NCBI GenBank assembly: GCA_028554645.1
Contig: JAQOOI010000079.1
Coordinates: forward strand, 620,001-684,000
Source: Omphalotus guepiniiformis
Lineage: Eukaryota > Basidiomycota > Agaricomycetes > Agaricales > Omphalotaceae
Reading direction: 5' to 3'
Length of the DNA: 64,000 bases
Below are positions 31,101 through 42,024 of the stretch, one piece after another. The translations under genes and the position numbers were made by a program. The notes below the pieces were generated by a model. That model searched no databases, was not told where the DNA came from, and saw nothing but the letters and a program-made list of their open reading frames with translations. Numbering within the stretch: the first letter of the stretch is position 1; the number at the start of each line of letters is the position of its first letter.

Positions 31101-32179
31101 AGCAATCCCAAACATGCTCTTCCAGAAAAGCTTCTAGCTATATCTGCAGTTGCAGGAGGAATTCCTGAATGTTGGATAGTCACTTTATTGAGTGGTTCCA
31201 AACTGTGTACCAATCTTAAGCTTTTTCCATCTTTCTTTAAGACACAGAACCATTTAGATCTATAGGATGAACTAGAAGGCTCATAGACACCAGCATCTAT
31301 CTTGTCCTTGATCATCTTACACACTTGATCATAGATCCCTGGAGGTATAGGAATATTCCTTTCCACCCAAGGTGTGTGAGGCAATACTGGAAACTTCACT
31401 GGAGGAAAGAATTCTGTATTAAAAGTTCCACCTTCAGATGCTTCCCATGCAAATGATTTCTCTTGGACTTTCATGAGATGATGTACAAGCTTCATTTCTT
31501 CAGGCCATAAGAAACCTTCATTATGATTCTTGTCTATAATTTCTTTTCTTTCTTGAGTATACCTCTCCCCAGGAGTGAACTCTGGTGGATGAGTAGGTAG
31601 CTCAGGCATATCCTTTAACGGATTTCCTATGATTTTTCTCTCAATTCGGAACTCTGCAGGCAATGTAGCTTTAACAGGTTTAACTTTTACAGCAACTGGT
31701 TTGTACTTTCTTGAAGCCAATACAGTCACTAACTCAGCAAACTTGTTTCCATTAGCATTTCTGCTCCATCTAGGTCTAAGAGGCGATTGTTTGTGTTTTT
31801 CTTTAACAGATTTACACTTGTCAATCCTCTTTTGTTGACGCTTAGATACTGGTTCTTCATTGTATACAGGCGCTGGTGGAGTATCTAACTCCAGATTTTC
31901 ATCCAAAGTTTGATTTTCACGCCAGGTACAATACACCTGCTTCTTTTCAGAGTCTACAGAACGATTTAGATATGATCTAACTGTATCTGCAGCACCTTTA
32001 TCTTTTTCTCTTATGGAGGATTCAGCTGCAAACACAAATGCTTCAGCCTTTTCAGGTTCTGAGAACAATTTCGCATCTGGCAGCTTAAATCCAGCAATGG
32101 TAGCATTTCCATCATCATCTATTTCAATACAAACAGCAACCTCTCCCTGATCTTTTATCAGTTCATTAAGGTCCGATGA
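28103..32179 (-). CDS. pol: E2 Pol: reverse transcriptase, RNase H, integrase
   Basis: Nearly identical to E1 pol; one replacement was noticed (Q in E1, R here, in HPY-x-EDHR). The same catalytic motifs are present: YIDD in RT, ETDAS in RNase H, HHCC finger and DDE in integrase, GPY/F-type module at the end. The start given is the first codon after the slip site at 32179-32185. It is intact. Confidence 0.92.
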   Translation of the reverse strand, partial: SSDLNELIKDQGEVAVCIEIDDDGNATIAGFKLPDAKLFSEPEKAEAFVFAAESSIREKDKGAADTVRSYLNRSVDSEKKQVYCTWRENQTLDENLELDTPPAPVYNEEPVSKRQQKRIDKCKSVKEKHKQSPLRPRWSRNANGNKFAELVTVLASRKYKPVAVKVKPVKATLPAEFRIERKIIGNPLKDMPELPTHPPEFTPGERYTQERKEIIDKNHNEGFLWPEEMKLVHHLMKVQEKSFAWEASEGGTFNTEFFPPVKFPVLPHTPWVERNIPIPPGIYDQVCKMIKDKIDAGVYEPSSSSYRSKWFCVLKKDGKSLRLVHSLEPLNKVTIQHSGIPPATADIARSFSGRACLGLLDIFVGYDERLVDESSRDLTTFQTPFGPHRLVKLPMGWTNSVPIYHDDVTYIFRDEIPHVTKPYIDDVPVKGPATRYETPDGGYETIPENSGIRRFVWEHLQNMNRIVQRMKHAGGTFAGTKAFICVAEGDVVGHHVSYEGEKPVERLAEVVLTCDASKWSEKKDIRSFLGTAGQMRMFIKDYAKKARPLTILTGDVPFQMGPAELEAVEMIKDGIRNAPALRPIDYDLSSGITLSVDTSWMAVGFQLYQTDPLDPKKKYYNWMGSITLNEREARFSQPKRELYGLMLALQQTYYQTYGCRELTVETDASYIKGMLDKPSSGPNATINRWIEEIRKFHFTLVHIKGTEHKGPDGLSRPPRGTIPTERAASRDPDSFIDEDDGLPVKFRMGDGETESPFEFESFKDEIDTRGGYLQDVAKSIDDFEDDLQEAIEEERHLNSIRALLLTQYPVSNSVLQFAQTLVVPEGGTEWTHEHPYREDHRSASTKELDDQLDLIRDWYLHGNQYLTQLSGTLQKKFLSRAVKFFVDRDGRLYRRNDDTGGQHRLVVPKEKRMYMMHAAHDHLGHKGMFATKALIEKRFWWPDLNGDVNWFVKSCQVCQNRKMDLLKIPPTLTHTPSLFQKIHVDVFKVSPASNGCKDVVHGRCALSSWSEGRALRSDNARSLGEWFFDDIICRWGCPDEVVTDNAPQMRAMLKWLEEKYGIKGINISPYNSQANGKIERAHFDIRTALAKATGGDLKRWWWFLKHVFWADRITARKGLGCSPYFLVTGAEPILPLDIVESTWLVKLPDRILTYEELIGYRAQALAKHRTHVQEMISRIDTTKRDTLRQYEEEYRNVIRDFDFKPGTLVQVRNTQVEKNLDRKMYPRYLGPMIVIRRTKGGSYIVAQMDGTVLREKVAAFRVLPHVARYEPIELPENIHELIDLTSEQLEAMVNENTELDSELERDYIFDSIPQLRIPVDDEDLEEFTDEEAASENDVDEEEPDWDAPMQTRARSSKR

Positions 32180-33558
32180 AAATTTTGAGTCTCCCCCTCA
32201 GGCTTGAGTGGGATACTCGAAGATTTTTGTGTTTCTGGGACAAGTTTCAGTTCACTGGGTACAGGTTTGACCTTTACTCCATGACCTCTATCATATGTGC
32301 CCATTGTACACTTCATTCCGCTGTTTGGATCTGTGATAGTGATTTCTTGCTCTCCAGTCTCAAAGTTCCTAATCACACTGCTTGTTAACACATCAAATGG
32401 TCTCCCCAAGAGAACATCATAAGGCACTTTATCTATTACATGTATCTGCATATAGATTGTAATCTCCCCAAAGGTAAATGGTACATTCCTAGCTAGTCCC
32501 CTTGTTGCTTGTAGTTGCCCATTTGCACTTTGCATATGGATTACTGTAGCAGGGTCCCATCTCAGGCCTAAACCAATTGCAACTCTAGTGTCCATTGATA
32601 CAATTTGAGAGCCACTGTCAATGACTGTCTCAATTTGCTGGTCAGAGTAGTTTATTTTTGGATAGATTGCCTTTAGACTGTCAGTCTGACTGGCTACTAT
32701 AATGATCTTATCCCTTTCTTCTGAAGGAATATCTCGTTGATATTGATCCACAACATCCTTGTGAACCACTGAACCTTTCTTAAGGTCACCTGTGTCTTCA
32801 TCTAAGATAATAAACACATCTTCCCTCTCATAGGCCATATCATCAACATTAACCATATAGGTTGCCTTAGACAGAGTAACATCTTCCTCAAGTTGAGTAC
32901 CATACTCAGGATCATCTTCATCCCTAACCTCTTGAACAAAAGCCTTTATAGGCCGTTTATACACTCTACTGTTTTTCAACTTTCTCTGCATGATTTTCTG
33001 TAGTGCAGGAGATATAGCAATGAGATCACCACTACTAATATCTATCTCAGACCTAAAGATTTTGTCTGCTATTTCTTCAGCAAGACCAGGTTTGAATAAT
33101 GAGTTTCTAAGCTTGAAATCAGGCTCAGATTTGCGCAAAGGCTTTGTATAAACAATAGCATTCTTTGTGTCACTATTCATTCCTTCTCTAGTTCTAGACT
33201 GAGTAATATCACCTTCCTTTGACTTGTGTTGGCTCCCTACAGGCGCTCCCTTTGGTATAGGTGGCCTATCAATTGCCTTTACATTGTCAAATGGTCGGTT
33301 AGATACTCTCCGTGCAGTATCGAACTCCATGTCAGAGGGAGACTCAGGCTCCTCAGTGTCAGATTCAACAGGTAGCTCAAAACGAACTTGTTCTTTTCTC
33401 ATGGCAGGGGGTCTGTATTTCTCCTTTTCAGATGGTTTCAAGGTGGGTAACAAGACTTCCATTTTCTTTCTCTTTGCAAGATTAAAATCCTCAGGAGTTT
33501 GACTTGCTCTGTGAGAAGGATGTTGTGAAAATACATCTTCTACACCAAACTCCTTCAT
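32158..33558 (-). CDS. pro: E2 Pro: retropepsin-like aspartic protease ORF
   Basis: Identical in length (466 residues) and apparently in sequence to the E1 copy, with the catalytic IDSGSQIVSMD and closing VPYDVLLGRPF. It lies in the -1 frame relative to gag and overlaps the start of pol. Confidence 0.85.
   Translation of the reverse strand: MKEFGVEDVFSQHPSHRASQTPEDFNLAKRKKMEVLLPTLKPSEKEKYRPPAMRKEQVRFELPVESDTEEPESPSDMEFDTARRVSNRPFDNVKAIDRPPIPKGAPVGSQHKSKEGDITQSRTREGMNSDTKNAIVYTKPLRKSEPDFKLRNSLFKPGLAEEIADKIFRSEIDISSGDLIAISPALQKIMQRKLKNSRVYKRPIKAFVQEVRDEDDPEYGTQLEEDVTLSKATYMVNVDDMAYEREDVFIILDEDTGDLKKGSVVHKDVVDQYQRDIPSEERDKIIIVASQTDSLKAIYPKINYSDQQIETVIDSGSQIVSMDTRVAIGLGLRWDPATVIHMQSANGQLQATRGLARNVPFTFGEITIYMQIHVIDKVPYDVLLGRPFDVLTSSVIRNFETGEQEITITDPNSGMKCTMGTYDRGHGVKVKPVPSELKLVPETQKSSSIPLKPEGETQNFHRTLMN
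32179..32185 (-). promoter_or_regulatory. Candidate -1 frameshift site, pro to pol (E2)
   Basis: The heptamer A-AAT-TTT is in the pro frame, 19 bp before the pro stop, the same as in E1. Confidence 0.6.
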
Positions 33559-33566
33559 TGGAACCT

Positions 33567-35147
33567 CTAGTTTTTCGACTCAGAGGTACTATCTCTCTTC
33601 AGAATCTGCTTTTTCTCCGAGTTAGCAACTGGAGCTAAATTCTGTAGTGTAGTACAAACATGACTGAACTGCGCAACAAGACTGTTTATAGCATCTAGTG
33701 AACTGTTTTGAGAAGGGCCTGCCATTACAGCAGTATCCTCTTCTTCAAAGGCATACAGATTCTGGTCAACATGAGTGGGAGATTGGTCCCAACCATGTCT
33801 TCTGGCAATTTCCTCAATCTTATCTTTCTTAGACCGAGTATCTGAAGGATCAGCTCTTGGCCAATACACTCCATCTTTTAATGCCCATTTACCAGCACTG
33901 TTTTTGGTCATCCACCCCAACCTGATAAATCTAAGTTGATGGGGACAGTCCACAGATCTATGTCCAGGTTCATCACACATGTAGCAATTAGAGTCAGAGT
34001 GAGAATTGTTATGAACAGAAGAGACCTGAGACGGCCTAGGGGCACCATTGTGTCCATTGGAACTCATCCCAGACCCAGAATTTTGAATTGGAGCATTCAT
34101 GTTCATTCTCATGGAGCTAGATGTTACTTGGGTCATTTTTGCCAAGTTAGCAACTGTCTCTGAGAGCTTTGCAAGAGCTGCCAAATTCGATTCCTGAGCT
34201 TGTCTGATCTGATTAAACTGATTCTGGTGACTATCCACTGTAGCAGACAACTTCATTGCCCATTGGTCTGGTTCTGCCTTCACAGTAGTTGCTACTTGGT
34301 ATGGATCATACAATTTCCTAGTAGCACTCTGTTCAGGTGTTGGAAGCGCTCTGGAGTAACCCTCAGCTATGCTAGGACCATTCATGAATAAACCAAAGTT
34401 ATAACCACCTGCTCTTTTTACAGAACAGAGCTTCTCAGCCTCAGACATGACATCTTTCAGAGTAAAAGGATCATCTTCTCTCTGAACATGTATGTGGCCA
34501 TTGATTACTTTGTTTTCCAGGCGATCCAGAAGCTTTCTTCTGAAAGGTTCATCCAATGCACTCAAAAAACCAGCAACAGCTTCTGAGTTAGATACTACAG
34601 GTGTAGCACCAGAGGACAGTTTCTCATATTCAATCTCATACTCTCTCTTAAATGCCATCAGTTTCTGAATAGCACCAAGCACAATGAGTTTATATTCTTC
34701 TACAATAGCATAAAGCTTTTGTCTTGATCCCAGACCTCTGTCTGCAGATTCAGGAAAGTTCTTCATCAAAGCCTCCTTAAATGCAAGCCAATCTAAATTT
34801 CTGACTGCTTCAAGCCGTTGAAACTCTGCTTTAGTATGGAACTCCATATATCTGAGAGCCAACATGACCTTTGCAGCATCAGTCTTAGTTCCAGTGGAGA
34901 CAAAGATATTCTCTAACTCTGCCAACCATGCAACTAATTCAGATGGATGTCTCTTGTCAAATATGGGTGCATGCTTCGAAACTTTCGGTAATTTCTCATT
35001 TTGCAACTCTAGGATTGCTGGGGCAGGTATCTGAATATCAGGTGCAATTCCCAAAGATAGTATCTCGCTCCGTGGAGTTAGATTCTCGGTGGGACCTTGC
35101 CCTTGAGTACCTTCTCCAGGATTAGCTTGTTCACCAGTGGTAGACAT
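33567..35147 (-). CDS. gag: E2 Gag polyprotein
   Basis: Begins at the ATG 35147-35145 (MSTTGEQ); the frame is open from 35516 without an earlier ATG. The same helical Gag region and CCHC knuckle as E1 are present. Two replacements were noticed in the Ser/Asn-rich linker (GMSSNG and APRPSQ here). The slip-site candidate G-AAA-AAC is at 33570-33576, directly before the TAG stop. Confidence 0.9.
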   Translation of the reverse strand: MSTTGEQANPGEGTQGQGPTENLTPRSEILSLGIAPDIQIPAPAILELQNEKLPKVSKHAPIFDKRHPSELVAWLAELENIFVSTGTKTDAAKVMLALRYMEFHTKAEFQRLEAVRNLDWLAFKEALMKNFPESADRGLGSRQKLYAIVEEYKLIVLGAIQKLMAFKREYEIEYEKLSSGATPVVSNSEAVAGFLSALDEPFRRKLLDRLENKVINGHIHVQREDDPFTLKDVMSEAEKLCSVKRAGGYNFGLFMNGPSIAEGYSRALPTPEQSATRKLYDPYQVATTVKAEPDQWAMKLSATVDSHQNQFNQIRQAQESNLAALAKLSETVANLAKMTQVTSSSMRMNMNAPIQNSGSGMSSNGHNGAPRPSQVSSVHNNSHSDSNCYMCDEPGHRSVDCPHQLRFIRLGWMTKNSAGKWALKDGVYWPRADPSDTRSKKDKIEEIARRHGWDQSPTHVDQNLYAFEEEDTAVMAGPSQNSSLDAINSLVAQFSHVCTTLQNLAPVANSEKKQILKRDSTSESKN

Positions 35148-35640
35148 GTTGTTTCTTTTATCTTTCACAATCCTCACAGGTATTCTCTTATGAGTCAAGG
35201 AAAAGAATTGAGGACTATTAAGAAATTTCCTCTTATTTTTCTTGTATCTAGCTGAAAGTTCAGCAAACTCTGGAAGATTCCTTTCAGGAATAGGACTAAG
35301 GGATGATAGAGACGAAAGTGGACTAGATTCAGGTTCAGGTGACACTTCTTTCTCCTTTCCTTTTGAACTTTTCCTTCTGGGTAACTGGTTCAGAGGTAAC
35401 TCTTCTGTTCCAGCTCTCACAGAATTTCTAGTTTGTCTAGGGTGGGTGCTTTTCCTTGAGCTGCTAATTTTGACAAAGCAAACTCGAAGTATATAGCTAT
35501 GTTTTTCTTGCAACAACTTCTATAAAGATGTAGTTGCTAACTGCAGAACAGAACAAAGTTCAAGCAGGGGAATAGTCCAGATAGGTTCCAGACGCGTGCA
35601 AATAGCACAGAAGGGTTCAAATATCAAGTCTAAAGCCACC

Positions 35641-35657
35641 CCTCGCGGTGGGCTCCA
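35641..35657 (-). other. E2 candidate primer binding site
   Basis: The same TGGAGCCCACCGCGAGG as in E1, two bases from the end of the 5' LTR. Confidence 0.6.
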
Positions 35658-35659
35658 GA

Positions 35660-37461
35660 TAATGTGCAAGAATTTGACTGAGAGGGAGTCTCAAGAAACA
35701 ACCTCTAACTCAATTCTAGGGGGTTTGTGGAGGTGTGGCTGGCGTTGTCAAAGGTTCCGCACAGTTAAACTCGACAATCGAACTCAATACTGAGCTAGCA
35801 AGTGTCTGCAGTCCGCTCTGAACAGGGTATAAGTGACAGGGCAACTCAAAAACACAGGTTCAAGACAGAGGGCAACTAGTTTCTCAGGGGTTCAGGGGAT
35901 GGTTCAGGGCAATAATCAGAGTGGGCAACTCGATCCAATGGTCCAAACAGTGACAGTATCAATCAGAACAGTAGCAGCAACAGTTTCAGCAGGCAGAACA
36001 GCACAGACAGAACAGCAGGGACAGCAACAGTTTCAGTATCTCTCTCAAGGTTTGCCACAAGGGACTTTACAGAAGTTTGCACAACTGGTATATTTCTCTA
36101 TAACTGAACTCCTAAGAGCCAGGCAATTTTCGTCTAGAAGAAGTTCTGCTTTGGTAGTGAGCCTAGGCAGTCCTAACTTAAGGAAAAATATCTACAAGTA
36201 GGTAGTTCTTATATACAGGTCAGGAAATAAATATAGTAAATCTCGAAAATGTAAGGGAATCTGAGCAGAGTAAATAGAATAGATAACAGAAAGACTAATT
36301 GAGCAGGGATTGGTGTCTTTTTAGGTATTTTTGTAGGTATTTTTCAGTTAGATACTGTCATGTATAGGTATCTTGGGTATAAAAATTGTTATAAAAATCG
36401 CTTTGTCCATATAGTGGCTTGGCAATCAAGTCCAGGGTATCTAACCAGGGTGTACAGCACGCAATATCAGTCCAGAATGGTGCCATATGACAACATCTTT
36501 TATGATTTTGAAATTTGCAACTCTTTTGGATTTCCTAACTGGGGGCTGCTGGTGAGGTTCCTAGCAGATCCAGTGGTTATTTCTTCGTTTCAGAGGTCAT
36601 CTAGACCCTACTCCGTTGTTACTATCATCCACAAGCTGTACAGTAGCACATGTGTCTATCTGACCAGATCTTGCATCTGATTTGTCTCCAGGAGGTACTT
36701 CTCCTTTTAGCTGGTTCTAGCAACAAGCTATGGGCAGTTTTATGTCCCAATAATCGTTTCTTCTTCCCTATTTGGGTGTCTGGGTGCAGGGTATCACTCA
36801 GTTAGATGTTACATTTCAGAGGGATACTCCAGAATCAACATCTAGCTCCATGGTAGGATAGCTTGAGTATCTAACTCCATTCTTCAGAAATGACTTAGAG
36901 GATTTTTCCTCTTTAGCCAACAGACAAAGGTGGTTCACCAGTAGTAACACCATCCTAAACATAGTACCAAATGTACAACATATTTCTCTGGTTAGCACAA
37001 TACAAGATTGTCTGCACTCTCAGCATTCAGTCTTTACAGCCAACCTGAGTTAGCAAGACCAGCTGGAGTTAGATAGTCCAGTGGACTTAGATGTTTCTCA
37101 GATTGAATTGTAACCTCCATTATTCCCTTGGATTACAATCAAACAACACTCATGAGAGTTTCTAGTCTTTAGAGGGTGGGTCTAACCAACTCAACTTAGC
37201 ATGGAACATTGGTACTCCAATACAAAGTGAGAGGCAAAACTAGTATCTCTCTCCATGATCCCATTGGTCACAGTTGCTAAGTACCATATCATGTACTGTA
37301 GCTAACTCTACACTCAGGCTTGAGTAACTGAGTGTGTTCTCATGTTTCAACTAGCAGTCTGGGTGAACTCTAGTCCTCATTGTTCAGTTTCCAATGTTTG
37401 AACAACCAAAATCTTTCTCAATCTGCATGATTTCAAGCCTAGACCGCTTTTAGTCGCGACA
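35660..37461 (-). repeat. E2 5' LTR
   Basis: The minus-strand 1802-bp LTR matching 21008-22809 except for one noticed base (T at 36738). It abuts the target copy ACGT at 37462-37465. Confidence 0.92.
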
Positions 37462-40400
37462 ACGTTCCACATGATCAGGGATAATACGGATTTGTTCGTA
37501 AGCATCCTGACCGTCGATAATAGTACGCCATGGTTTGCTCGCGACGCGACGCAAAACACTCTCAATCATTGGTAATGGAGCGGAGAGTTTACGAGTGTTT
37601 AAATTCCTAGCACGTAAGTCCATAACTGTGCGGAGCTCGGGTTTATCTTTTGGACGATTTGGTTTAGGGATACAAAGCAAAGGCACCGTGTTGAAATCCT
37701 CCAGCGGCCCGTTTTCAAGTAAGCATTGCGCTTGACATTCCATTGAGGTCTCAAAGGTTCTGGGCACCGAGCAGGTCGCCACGGAATGATCATATTCTCG
37801 TTAATTAAAGGAATTTCATGATTGATATCGCGTAACGGAGGTAACGGAGTTTCTGCCGCATTAACAAATAATGGAGACGCATAAGCGATTATTTCATCGC
37901 GAATACTTTGAAGTTCGTTGTTTAATAGATCCAAAGCACGCGAGGACAAATTTTTCACCTGATCACCCTCGATCGGTAAGGCATCCGTGGAGCCGATTAT
38001 TACGCGAGAGTCGTTCAAACCAATAAGTACCTTATGTTGAAATAAGAAAGGTGTCCCCAAAATTAAATCATAATTTGATAGGTTTATGATGTCAAAATAT
38101 CGACGCTCAGATATACGTTGATAATCAAGATGAAACTCAACCCCACAGTTAATGCGAGATCGTGATCCTTGGACAGCTAAGTGTAAAGGTACCGGTTTCG
38201 CTAAAGGAATCCGTTTCAGATGCAATTGATCAACCAAAGTAGTCGAAACGAAGTCCCCAAGAGACCCAGAATCAATCAATGCTCTCGCTGGGTGTCCGTT
38301 GACTTTGACGACCACCACCAATGGTCGAGGAATTTTTCTCGAAAAGTCTTTTGCCAACGCGGCATTACGCTGTACACCATGATAGTGACTAGATTCTGCG
38401 TTTGGGAATTCTGCAGTCATTAAGTCGAGTGTTACGTCCTCCGAGGGACCCAAATCTGAATCGTTAAACAGCTCGTTGAGACTGAGATCATTCCAATCAT
38501 TACAGCGGTTTTGAACCGAAGAGTGCTTGCTCATTAATTTCAAATACCAAGGTATGATTTCAAATTCTTCATTTGCGAGCGTAGCATAATCCACGAAGAA
38601 TTGAACAGGAAATTCACGATCGGTAAATATCACACCAATTCGCTCCGTGTGTTGATAAGCGTAACTGTAAGTAAAACGCTGACATCCGGATGGCACGTCT
38701 CGCGCCAACATGTCTAATCTTTCGATCCAGGATTCGGGTAAGACGTCACCTAACGGTCTTAATACCCGAAGGTATTCGAAGGAGTCGCGATCCTTTAGAA
38801 GGTGCAAACAAAACAGACTGTATTCGTGGACTAGGTCATATTCAGGATTAACGGCTGAGGACAAAGGTACAGTAAACCAGTGCTCGTTGTCGGCGTCTTC
38901 ATCGAAATGTAAGTAGTCCACTATCTCGTAGTGTTCTCGTTCCTTAATGCATTCAAAACGTGGTCCACCGTTTTGTAGTCGATCCGCGACTTTATCCCAA
39001 TCATCACCGGGAAAATACCATTCACCATTTAAGGACTCAGTCATAGCATGACCTAACACATCCCCCATGCGATACCAATCGTGGTTGTTGGAATAGTCGC
39101 CATTTATTAAGCCTTGAATCTGATCATCGCAAGTTCCCGCGTGAGACCATACGCGCTTTCTTTTAAAGCGGATTGCGTCTTCGCTAATGATATTGTCAGG
39201 CACAAGCCGTATTGGGATGCGAGGACGTACTGTGCCTGGGTCAATCCAATTGGAATTTAAGATTTGATTATTGCCAACGCCACAATCCTCGGGTTCTTGT
39301 GGTTCCGCATCGTAAGTGGCGTTCAAAAAATCATTCATGAGAGGTGGATATGTATCCATCGTTGTTAGTTCATCAAGCAAAGAACTAAGATAGGCGGCCA
39401 CGTCTTTATTACAGACGAGCGACTGATCTTCAAATGCTTGAATAGCGTGTAAGGTAAGTTCATCGACTTCGTCTGCCACAGACTTTAATTGTTCGATTTT
39501 TTCAAAATCGATGTTAACGGCGTTGATGGTTTGGGAACCCAGTGGGGAAGTCTTACTAGGGGAGCGAACCGTTTTGTTATCTGGACAATTTCGCGCAATG
39601 TGATTAGTTTCACCACAGTTAAAGCATCGTCCTTGCGCTCGGTAACTTTCCTGTTCTTTGGCTGACAGTTTGCGTCCCTTGGTCGTAGATTTACGATCAA
39701 AATGTGATTTGCGAGGATTATTGGTTTTTTCCATATTGTTCAGTTCTCGACTGTCCTTCGGTCGGTATGGCTCCCGTTTGTTTCCGTACTTATTCCTGTT
39801 CTGTGTAGGTTCGAAACGGTGGCTCGTATTGCCGCGGTTATTATCGTTACGGACGGTATTTCGATTATGGAATCGGGAGCGGTCAGCTTTATTGTTCGCT
39901 GCTTCATTCGCGAGTTCAATTACTTCTGCTGCATCGATTACCTCTTTCCACAAGGAAACTTCAGGATCATAATGTTGACGAACTAGTTCGCCTTTTATTT
40001 CATTGCGGAACCCCTTCCAAAGGCGAAGCACTCTGGTTCGTTCAATCTCACCACCCAGGAGGTCAAAATACATTTCAAGTTCATGTGCGTATTCTCTAAT
40101 TCGTCGTTGATTCTGCCAGCATTTATCAACCCGCTTCCTGATTTCAGCTTTGAAATTTCGAGGAAAACAATAATTAAATATTTCGGTGAAGAATTCGTTG
40201 AGTTTCCATGATCTGACCGATCCTGATACCGTGGTCACGTAAAATTGGTAGGCAGATCCCTTTAGGTATCTAGACAGTACGAAAACTTGTCGTTTAGGCT
40301 CAATTCGGCCGGCTCGGACATAGTCACGACATTCTTGAATGAAACGGTAAAACGTTTCCGCGTCTGGTGATCCGTCGTACGCTGCAGGAGGTACTGGTTT

Positions 40401-40832
40401 GATATTTTCATGTCTTCGTTTGTGTTTACGATTTTTCTTAGACCTTCGTTTGTCCCTTTTTGCGTGTTTTCGACGTTTCCTTTTGTCACATTCACTAGAG
40501 CTGGAAGTATCAATTGAAGAATCACTCGAAGAATCATCGTCAAAAGAAGACGAGTCCGAAGAGTCGGATGGTTCCGAAGGTGACGTGCCATTTCTAGATG
40601 AAGCCGAGTCATCCGAATCAGAGGATTCAGAATCGCTAGACTCATATCGGTTTCTCTCTTTTTTAGGTTTAATTTCACGTTTTCCTAGCGCTTTCCCAAG
40701 GAAGCTGTCCGGTAATAGTTGGTTAATTGGCTGTAGAGGCAGCGTCCGATTCACTGTTTTTTGTCGTTTCTGCTCTAGAATACTTTTATTCAAGTTCTTG
40801 AGCTTCTCAACCTTAGGAATTTCCGTGCTAGT
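37462..40832 (-). pseudogene. E3 gag-pol fragment: capsid, zinc knuckle, protease, start of RT
   Basis: From right to left: a Ser/Asp-rich and Lys/Arg-rich region, a Gag-type helical domain (DAETFYRFIQECRDYVRAGR and LWKGFRNEIKGELVRQ), a CCHC zinc knuckle (C-FN-C-GETN-H-IARN-C), a long linker, an aspartic protease with ALIDSGSLGDF and YDLILGTPFL, and the first RT motifs (ELRTVMDLRARNLN, TIIDGQDAYEQIRI). A frameshift near 37750-37775 moves the RT part into the adjacent frame. The frame is in phase with 40833-41816 but separated by one TGA codon. E2 then interrupts RT. The element is dead. Confidence 0.85.
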
Positions 40833-41816
40833 TCAAGCGCGTAATAATTCATTTTCGTTTCGAGCTTTTTCAAGTTCGCGGGTGAGTAAATCAATATCAA
40901 TAACTGGTTTTTCACCAAGTTTAGGGGGTTCAGTACCCTCTTGATATTTTATTGACGAATGGATAATTCCAGACTTATTATTCAATTTCTGTTGTTTATA
41001 TTCACGAAACATTCGTCGTTGAGTTTCCGGATCAAGTTCATTATCAGCTATATTTAAAGTTCCATAGTTACGTAGGTCTATACCTTTTCCCTTATTTACA
41101 GGCTGTTCAACTGTTTCTTCCGTTGTTTGTGAAGTATCGGGATCAATCCCTTCATGCGCATGCGGCTGCCCTCGGCTAGCCTCAAAATATTGAGCTCTGT
41201 TCTGAAATTTCTCACGCTGTTCTTTGGTGAGCAAGTTTTCAGCAGCCTTTATAGCTTCTTGCTGTTCAATTGTAAATTCCTTAGTAACGGGGATCGATTC
41301 CTCAGGTTCCTCATCCGTAAGTACTGAATATCTATTCGCGTGGGACATTTGAGGCTTGACCGGAGAAACCGGTCGCGACCTCGCCGCTCGATGACCCGAG
41401 ACGGACTGCCAAGCATTTTTATTCCCATCGTCAAGGTTCTCGACATCCTTACGGGATGGCAACGGATTATTAGATCCGCGATTATCCCTTTCGGGCTCCG
41501 ACACCTTTGAATCAGGTACGGGATTCTGCTCATCTAATGCGCTAGGCATTTTGACGGACTTCTCCTCTGTTCCTTGCTTATTAGGAAGGTTAGGAGGAGG
41601 GGGTTGACCAGCTAGGTCATCCTCTTTCGAGGAATTTTTAGTTTCAACACGAGAATTATCGATGGACTCACCAATATCTTCCATAGTGACGCCAGTAGAT
41701 GTCACGAGTGTCGGATCATCATTCGTAGTTTGCCGAGTCGACAAGTTCCGAAGAGGGTAGCGATGTCCAGACTGACCAGCGGCGGAGATGGATTCCATTC
41801 GAGAAGGTTCTGACAT
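40833..41816 (-). CDS. E3 Gag N-terminal ORF
   Basis: 327 codons starting MSEPSRMESISAAGQ. The product is charged and low in complexity (HRYPLRNLSTRQ, many Glu/Lys/Gln) with predicted helices near EFTIEQQEAIKAAENLL and the C-terminal DIDLLTRELEKARNENELL. It ends at TGA (40835-40833). The next ORF continues in exactly the same frame, so this was probably the N-terminus of one Gag-Pol protein. The TGA could have come from CGA by CpG decay, or it could be a leaky stop. Confidence 0.65.
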   Translation of the reverse strand: MSEPSRMESISAAGQSGHRYPLRNLSTRQTTNDDPTLVTSTGVTMEDIGESIDNSRVETKNSSKEDDLAGQPPPPNLPNKQGTEEKSVKMPSALDEQNPVPDSKVSEPERDNRGSNNPLPSRKDVENLDDGNKNAWQSVSGHRAARSRPVSPVKPQMSHANRYSVLTDEEPEESIPVTKEFTIEQQEAIKAAENLLTKEQREKFQNRAQYFEASRGQPHAHEGIDPDTSQTTEETVEQPVNKGKGIDLRNYGTLNIADNELDPETQRRMFREYKQQKLNNKSGIIHSSIKYQEGTEPPKLGEKPVIDIDLLTRELEKARNENELLRA

Positions 41817-42024
41817 GTCGAATTTTGGTAGGTTGTCGAAGGAACTTCTAGTTGATCAGACCAGAGGAAATCCGTGACGAAAACCAGGATGGAGTTTTTT
41901 TTTTAGAAGCGTAAAGCGAGTAGTGTGTAGAGGTTACACCAAAGTCAAAATATGTGACGGCAAGCTTCTTAGTAAGCGCGTCGGCACACGAAGTTTTCTC
42001 AGAGGTTCAAACAGAGGTGACTGG

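Larger units (their letters stand above)
21008..37461 (-). mobile_element. E2: Ty3-type LTR retrotransposon with two antisense genes
   Basis: Same family as E1 but 16.45 kb long, because it carries an intact antisense gene B plus a 3.3-kb block with antisense gene A. It is flanked by ACGT at 21004-21007 and 37462-37465 (ACGTT if 5 bp) and sits inside the RT region of E3. The LTRs are 1802 bp; one difference was noticed between them (A at 22086 versus T at 36738) and several fixed differences from the E1 LTRs. All three ORFs are open. Confidence 0.92.

Noticed and set aside
39658..40944. Plus-strand ORFs of 104 and 181 codons across E3
   Set aside because: They mirror the Ser/Asp-rich E3 gag on the other strand and have no features of their own.
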